Shown: positions 60,442-64,000 of the stretch, in pieces | Layout of the letters: each line of letters begins with the position of its first letter | Numbering within the stretch: the first letter of the stretch is position 1 | Origin: an uncultured Clostridia bacterium | GTDB taxonomy: Bacteria; Bacillota; Clostridia; TANB77; CAG-508 | NCBI GenBank assembly: GCA_934169725.1 | Contig: CAKPOF010000001.1 | Span: forward strand, 393,925 to 457,924 | Reading direction: 5' to 3' | Length of the DNA stretch: 64,000 bases | The notes under the pieces: model-generated | Database searches by the model: none | What the model saw: the letters and a program-made list of their open reading frames with translations, nothing else | Told to the model about the DNA's origin: nothing | Made by a program: the position numbers and the translations under genes

Positions 60442-60768
60442 AAACCAAATAGACAACAGTTAGCGGATTTATTTGATAGGGATATAAAGACAATAGGAAA
60501 ACACATTAATAATGCTTTAAAGGAAGAGTTAAAAGATGTTCCAACTGTCGCAAAATTTGCGACAGTTCAAAAAGAAGGGGAAAGAAAAGTATCTAGAAAT
60601 ATTGAATACTATAACTTGGATATGATTTTAAGCATTTGATATAGAGTTAAATCCAATAAAGGTATTATATTTAGGCAATGGGCAAACAAAATATTAAAAG
60701 ATTACATGCTAAAAGGTTATGTAATAAACCAAAAAAGATTAGATTATTTAGAAAAAACTATAAAATTA
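60442..60768 (+). pseudogene. RhuM-family protein fragment
   Basis: In frame after the TGA: KPNRQQLADLFDRDIKTIGK and HINNALKEELKDVPTVAKFA, then EGERKVSRNIEYYNLDMILS. A TGA at 60637 region (ILSI-stop-YRVKS, normally ILSVGYRVKS) interrupts it; NKGIIFRQWANKILKDYMLK and GYVINQKRLDYLEKTIKLL follow. These are the hallmarks of RhuM (virulence protein, DNA-binding, common on genomic islands and linked to Fic/defence). N- and C-terminal parts are missing and the fragment ends at direct-repeat copy 1. Confidence 0.75.
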
Positions 60769-60836
60769 CTTGTGGGTAGGACTCTGAAATGGGTTCTATT
60801 ATTTTGCTCCTATCTCTTATTGCGCAAAACTTTGAT
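60769..60836 (+). repeat. Direct repeat copy 1 (left of the CptIN module)
   Basis: 68 bp matching 62059-62126 at 59 of 68 positions without gaps, including GGGTTCTATTATTTT and CTCCTATCTCTTATTGC. It contains a short stem AGGACT/GGGTTCT followed by a T-rich stretch, which is retained in both copies with compensating changes. Confidence 0.8.
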
Positions 60837-60948
60837 GCCGCGACAGTTTTTATATAATCATTTGGTATCATAAAATTATTTGTATTATACATTAAAAAAT
60901 AGCATATAATATTATATATAATAATTTTAGAAAATTATTTTGTGCTAG

Positions 60949-60978
60949 TTGACAATTCAAATAATAAGATGCTATAAT
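60949..60978 (+). promoter_or_regulatory. Promoter of the type III antitoxin RNA
   Basis: TTGACA (60949-60954), 18-base spacer, TATAAT (60973-60978). Full consensus in both boxes; transcription would start at about 60985, a few bases before the first RNA repeat. Confidence 0.85.
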
Positions 60979-60984
60979 TATTAT

Positions 60985-61112
60985 ATAAAATAAATACTGC
61001 CTACTAGGAGGCAAAGAGTAAAATACCCTAGATAATCGATTAATCAGCCACCCAGTTGGCAAAGAGAAAATACACTGGTGAATAAATTTGGGAGTCTTTG
61101 TACTCCCTTTTT
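60985..61112 (+). ncRNA. CptI-like antitoxin RNA with two pseudoknot repeats and attenuator
   Basis: Two 48-nt-spaced units share GGCAAAGAG(T/A)AAAATAC. Unit 1: stem GCC/GGC (60999-61001, 61010-61012), loop CTAG (61004-61007) complementary to CTAG at 61028-61031. Unit 2: stem GCC/GGC (61047-61049, 61058-61060), loop CCAGT (61052-61056) complementary to ACTGG (61074-61078). The loop and its downstream partner differ together between units, so each can fold as an H-type pseudoknot. A terminator hairpin GGGAGT/ACTCCC (61090-61095, 61102-61107) plus T-run separates the RNA from the toxin gene, as in type III systems, so that most transcripts are RNA only. Confidence 0.85.
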
Positions 61113-61129
61113 ATTATATAAGGAGTAAG

Positions 61130-61618
61130 ATGGAAATTATAGAAGGAAAATTATATTTTATAAAAGATGAATTTATTAAAAAGTATAATCCCAAATATCA
61201 TTTAATGGAAAATAAAGAAGCTGGAACAAAAAGGCCAACTTATTTTTGTTTTAGAGATAAAATTGATAAAAATATATTGTGGTTCGTGCCTATGTCTTCT
61301 AAATATGATAAATATTTAAAATTATATAATGATATCAAATCTAAAAAAGGAATAGAGCCAAATAACTTTGTGTTTGCAAGAAATTTAGCTGGAAAAAAAG
61401 CCGTTTTTCTAATTCAAAATATGTTTCCTACTTTAGAAAAATACATAGAACAAGAATATAAAAAAGCAGGAATATCAATTAAAGTTCCTAAAGCAGTAAA
61501 AGAAGAAATAGATAAAAAAACTAGAGATATTTTTGCACTTACCAATAGAGGCATTATAGCTACTTTTACTAATTTACCTGAGTTTATAAATGATATTAAG
61601 AACGAATATAAGAAATGA
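61130..61618 (+). CDS. CptN-like type III toxin (endoribonuclease)
   Basis: 162 residues from the ATG at 61130 after AAGGAG. The protein reads GKLYFIKDEFIKKYNPKYHL, then RPTYFCFRDKIDKNILWFVP and MSSKYDKYLKLYNDIKSKKG, VFLIQNMFPTLEKYIEQEYK and KKTRDIFALTNRGIIATF. This pattern (IxDEF start, RPxYxCF, WxVPxSS, the QNMFP segment, a late Lys/Arg-rich helix) fits the CptN/ToxN family, sequence-specific endoribonucleases that process their own antitoxin RNA. The identification is supported mainly by the repeats and terminator placed directly upstream. It appears intact in an otherwise decaying area. Confidence 0.82.
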   Translation: MEIIEGKLYFIKDEFIKKYNPKYHLMENKEAGTKRPTYFCFRDKIDKNILWFVPMSSKYDKYLKLYNDIKSKKGIEPNNFVFARNLAGKKAVFLIQNMFPTLEKYIEQEYKKAGISIKVPKAVKEEIDKKTRDIFALTNRGIIATFTNLPEFINDIKNEYKK

Positions 61619-61678
61619 AAAACATAAAAGTTAAATGAAATGAAGTCTAAAAAATAAACAAAATTAAAGGTGGTTAAC

Positions 61679-61825
61679 ATGTTAAATGAGGATATTCTAG
61701 AAAGATATAATAATTAAAAAGATAAGGAAGATTTGAAAAATAAATTACAACAGGGTTTAGATGATATAAAATTAAACAAAACATATTCTTTGGATGAAGT
61801 TTTTAAGTATATTGATAATTTATAA
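61679..61825 (+). pseudogene. Small antitoxin-like protein, interrupted
   Basis: An AAGGTGG site and ATG open MLNEDILERYNN, then a TAA. The frame resumes KDKEDLKNKLQQGLDDIKLN and KTYSLDEVFKYIDNL to a stop at 61823. The second half looks like the C-terminus of Phd/RelB-like antitoxins (GLDDIKxGKTYSxDEVFxxI). No toxin remnant was recognised next to it. Confidence 0.55.
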
Positions 61826-61837
61826 AAAAGAAAAGAA

Positions 61838-62029
61838 ATGTATTGTAATACTCTAGAATATAATATTATAGTTATAAACAATAAAGATGTTGGTATTTTT
61901 GCTATTGATGAGTCATATAAAGGAGAATCCTACATTAGTGAAATTAGCTTGAACAATGTAGAATTAAATATATCATTATTAAGATGTAAAATTATAAAGA
62001 TAAATTATAAAACTGATTTAAATAGCTAG
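61838..62029 (+). CDS. Hypothetical small open frame
   Basis: 63 codons from an ATG 12 bases after the antitoxin-like remnant, preceded by AAAAAAGAAAAG. Product parts: YNIIVINNKDVGIFAIDESY and ISEISLNNVELNISLLRCKI. It may be the N-terminal remnant of an acetyltransferase-like protein. Whether it is translated is unclear. Confidence 0.35.
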   Translation: MYCNTLEYNIIVINNKDVGIFAIDESYKGESYISEISLNNVELNISLLRCKIIKINYKTDLNS

Positions 62030-62058
62030 TAAAGTTGTTAAGTCTAGTGGTTACAAGA

Positions 62059-62126
62059 ACTTGTATATAGGACCTTGATAAGGGTTCTATTATTTTACTC
62101 CTATCTCTTATTGCACAAAACTTTGA
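62059..62126 (+). repeat. Direct repeat copy 2 (right of the CptIN module)
   Basis: 68 bp, 59 identical to 60769-60836, same orientation, 1290 bp apart. The stem AGGACC/GGGTTCT is kept. Confidence 0.8.
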
Positions 62127-62232
62127 TAATGCACACAAATTCGCAACCTAATATATAAAATCATTACTTAAGTATACAAATAGTCTATATAGGATATTAC
62201 AAAATATGCAAGGAAATGTGATAAATTGTCAA

Positions 62233-62480
62233 AATGAGGGAATTGTTTGGTTTAAAACTTGTGGACTTTGGCAAGATAATGGCTATATTCCTAAATCTCG
62301 GAGAAATAATATTTTTTGACTGGGAAAATGATGGAATATCAGACCATGTTCGGAATTGTAGAAAAAGTCGAAAACGGAAAAGTCTATACTATTGAGGGAA
62401 ATTCTAATGATAGTTGTGCAGAACGAAATTATGATATTAATAGTAGTGTAATTGTAGGTTATGGAACACCTATGTATTAA
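62233..62480 (+). pseudogene. CHAP-domain cell-wall amidase fragment
   Basis: Open sequence WFKTCGLWQDNGYIPKSRRN and IFFDWENDGISDHV, then one extra base (CATGTT-C-GGAATTG) shifts the frame; the other frame continues GIVEKVENGKVYTIEGNSND and SCAERNYDINSSVIVGYGTP to a TAA at 62478. This is the catalytic second half of a CHAP amidase (the His in SDHVGIV and the Asn in EGNSND), as in phage or element-encoded lysins. The N-terminal cysteine part is missing. Confidence 0.72.
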
Positions 62481-62536
62481 TAAATTTAATGTTATTATTG
62501 AAAAATATATATGTAAATATAAAAAGGAGTTGAATT

Positions 62537-62731
62537 ATGAAATATAAGAGACTTGATGTAGTAGAATTAAATAATGGAAATAGAGCAACAATATTAGATA
62601 TAAAAAAGAATTACTATAATGTTGAAATTGTAAATCCTTATGGAATTACACTAGACAAAAAATTTATTTCAAATGATGAAATTAAAGGATTGATTTGTTC
62701 ATCAAAAAGAATAAAATCAAATGAAAGGTAA
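62537..62731 (+). CDS. Small hypothetical protein
   Basis: 64 residues with an AAAAAGGAG site. Sequence: LDVVELNNGNRATILDIKKN and YYNVEIVNPYGITLDKKFIS; it looks like a small beta-barrel (KOW- or SH3-like) that recurs on mobile regions, but no family is assigned. A strong terminator follows. Confidence 0.6.
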   Translation: MKYKRLDVVELNNGNRATILDIKKNYYNVEIVNPYGITLDKKFISNDEIKGLICSSKRIKSNER

Positions 62732-62736
62732 TAGAT

Positions 62737-62785
62737 GTCCTGTATAATATCAATTTGTGATATTATACAGGACTTTTTTCTTTTT
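62737..62785 (+). terminator. Strong terminator after the 64-residue gene
   Basis: 16-bp perfect stem GTCCTGTATAATATCA (62737-62752) / TGATATTATACAGGAC (62758-62773), loop ATTTG, then TTTTTTCTTTTTTT. Confidence 0.95.
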
Positions 62786-62873
62786 TTATTTATATTTTTT
62801 ATTATTTGTGTTATAATCACAAGCATAAAGAAAAAACGATAAAAAACCTCTTATATAGAAAGTGAGGACTATA

Positions 62874-63344
62874 ATGATAAAAGTAATGTTTGTATGTTTA
62901 GGTAATATATGTCGTTCTCCAATGGCAGAATTTGTACTCAAAGATATGGTAAAAAAGCAAGGATTAGAAAAAGAATTTTATATAAAATCTTCAGCAACTT
63001 CTAGCGAAGAAATAGGAAATGATATTCATTATGGTACTCGTGATAAACTAATACAAAATGGAGTCTCTTTTACAAAAAGAAAAGCAGTAAAATTAAGAGC
63101 AGAAGATTACAAAAAATACGACTATATTATTGGAATGGAAAAATCAAATGTTATAAATATAAAAAGAATAGTAGGGGAAGATGTTGACGATAAGATTTAT
63201 AGATTGTTAGATTTTTCAGATACCCCTAGAGATATTGCTGATCCGTGGTATACTGGAAATTTTGAAATTACATTTAATGATATAGTTGAAGGTTGTAATG
63301 GATTTTTGAAATGTTTAAAAGATAAGAATATAATAGATAAATAA
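62874..63344 (+). CDS. Low-molecular-weight protein tyrosine phosphatase
   Basis: 156 residues from the ATG at 62874 after GTGAGGA. P-loop FVCLGNICRSPMAEF with catalytic C8 and R14 (CX5R), and the general-acid loop with Asp in LLDFSDTPRDIADPWYTG. Bacterial members dephosphorylate tyrosine kinases of capsule or exopolysaccharide systems, or arginine-phosphate (YwlE). YwlE-type activity would need a Thr at the position after the Cys; here Leu follows, so a tyrosine phosphatase is more likely. Confidence 0.93.
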   Translation: MIKVMFVCLGNICRSPMAEFVLKDMVKKQGLEKEFYIKSSATSSEEIGNDIHYGTRDKLIQNGVSFTKRKAVKLRAEDYKKYDYIIGMEKSNVINIKRIVGEDVDDKIYRLLDFSDTPRDIADPWYTGNFEITFNDIVEGCNGFLKCLKDKNIIDK

Positions 63345-63363
63345 CAAATTTAGGGAGTGCATT

Positions 63364-63558
63364 ATGGAAAATCAAGAAAGAAAAGCATATTTGACAATTG
63401 GCTCTGTACGAGCATTAGATATAAGAGTTATATTTGAAGATACAGAAATTTTATATGAGGGTGTAGTGGAAGATGCTCCGGAAGAAATCAAAAGATTAAG
63501 GTATTCTAAAGTTAAAAATTCAGATAAGATGAATTTTTATGTTTATAACACTAATTAA
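63364..63558 (+). CDS. Small hypothetical protein
   Basis: 64 residues with a GGGAGTG site, 19 bases after the phosphatase gene. Sequence: QERKAYLTIGSVRALDIRVI, EILYEGVVEDAPEEIKRLRY. A mixed alpha/beta fragment-sized protein of unknown family; likely co-transcribed with its neighbours. Confidence 0.6.
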   Translation: MENQERKAYLTIGSVRALDIRVIFEDTEILYEGVVEDAPEEIKRLRYSKVKNSDKMNFYVYNTN

Positions 63559-63586
63559 AAATTAAAAACTTTTTAGGAGAAATTTG

Positions 63587-63913
63587 ATGAATAAAGAAGA
63601 AATAATAAAGTATTGTTTAACATTAGAAAATACATATAAGGATTGCCCTTTTCCTGATGATTTTGAATCTGTAACAATGAAACATTTGAAAAATAAAAAG
63701 TGGTTTGCTTTAATTATGAATGTAAATAATAAGTTATACCTTAATGTTAAGACAGATCCAAATTATTCTGATATATTGAGAAATACTTATGATTATATAA
63801 TACCTGCTTATCACATGAATAAGGAACATTGGAATACAATTATTGTAGATGAAAAAGTGGACAATAATTTAGTAAAAGAATTGATAGAACAAAGTTATCA
63901 ATTGACAAAGTAA
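63587..63913 (+). CDS. MmcQ/YjbR-family protein
   Basis: 108 residues from the ATG after AGGAGA. KYCLTLENTYKDCPFPDDFE, NKKWFALIMNVNNKLYLNVK, DPNYSDILRNTYDYIIPAYH and MNKEHWNTIIVDEKVDNNLV are the MmcQ/YjbR signature; the family has a CyaY-like fold and binds DNA weakly, with no firm function. Confidence 0.9.
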   Translation: MNKEEIIKYCLTLENTYKDCPFPDDFESVTMKHLKNKKWFALIMNVNNKLYLNVKTDPNYSDILRNTYDYIIPAYHMNKEHWNTIIVDEKVDNNLVKELIEQSYQLTK

Positions 63914-64000
63914 AGTTAAATACAAATAGTAATTTGGAGGGCAAACAAGTAATGAAAAAGATAAATTATATATTGATAATATAGGTTTTGCTTTAATTGG

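Noticed and set aside
60442..60768. TGA recoded as an amino acid in the RhuM and nucleotidase frames
   Set aside because: TGA ends several intact genes here (for example dgkA, the DUF1257 gene and the DUF2974 gene), and a TAA also interrupts the nucleotidase frame, so these are ordinary nonsense mutations.
1..64000. CRISPR arrays, rRNA and tRNA genes
   Set aside because: No regularly spaced identical repeats with unique spacers, no rRNA-like blocks and no cloverleaf with a TTCGA arm were recognised; tRNA genes could be missed by eye.
63952..64000. Start of another gene at the right edge
   Set aside because: A GGAGGG site precedes an ATG, but that frame stops after nine codons (TAG); another frame is open to the edge but has no start. 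Too little sequence to call.

Overview
The window is AT-rich chromosomal DNA from a low-GC Gram-positive bacterium, most likely an uncultured gut-type member of the Clostridia. The evidence is the gene set (KhpA-RimM-TrmD-L19 order, SpoVB-like flippase, VanW, class II aldolase, DUF1540, SmpB, class A PBP with a cytoplasmic Lys/Arg tail), strong GGAGG ribosome-binding sites, TTGACA/TATAAT promoters, and A/T-ending codons. TGA is used as a normal stop. No rRNA, tRNA or CRISPR array was recognised.

Layout. 1-12.6 kb is mostly housekeeping: the khpA-rimM-trmD-rplS operon, dapA-dapB on the minus strand, metK, dgkA, pta with two adjacent ackA genes, and an IMP dehydrogenase of the Tritrichomonas type. 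12.6-23.8 kb holds a frameshifted SpoVB-like flippase, a VanW protein, rpmE, miaB-mutS, a guanine deaminase-like gene, a TsaC-like gene and a Nudix gene. 24.0-30.8 kb is a cassette of a Ycf46-like AAA+ ATPase, a Ycf35/DUF1257 protein, a methylthiotransferase-like radical SAM enzyme and several unknown proteins. Two of the unknowns share an N-terminal R-R/K-x-I-x-F-P-N motif. 30.9-39 kb has asnB, rpmF, a TetR regulator, a DUF308 protein, a DUF2974 hydrolase and a beta-CASP nuclease-like protein.

39.29-46.45 kb is a discrete integrated element inside the active-site codons of a peroxiredoxin gene. It carries a large serine recombinase, a replication-protein remnant, and a three-gene cassette: a divergent phosphoketolase-like ThDP enzyme, a SAM methyltransferase, and a radical SAM protein with a CX2CX2C cluster motif. 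Joining the two ends rebuilds both the peroxiredoxin frame and a dyad-symmetric attP.

47-54.3 kb returns to core genes (fba, smpB, a Xer-type recombinase, PBP1) and includes a leader RNA with complementary loops and an alternative fold that could hide the Shine-Dalgarno sequence. 54.3-64 kb is accessory and decaying. It contains remnants of TetR, an ABC ATPase, a 5'-nucleotidase, RhuM, a small antitoxin-like gene and a CHAP amidase, together with an apparently intact type III (CptIN-like) toxin-antitoxin module with two pseudoknot RNA repeats.

Five copies of a roughly 200-bp MITE-like repeat with long terminal inverted repeats lie in intergenic regions over the first 33 kb; one has a perfect 8-bp target duplication. 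At least four genes carry single frameshifts, which means either genome decay or residual sequencing error.
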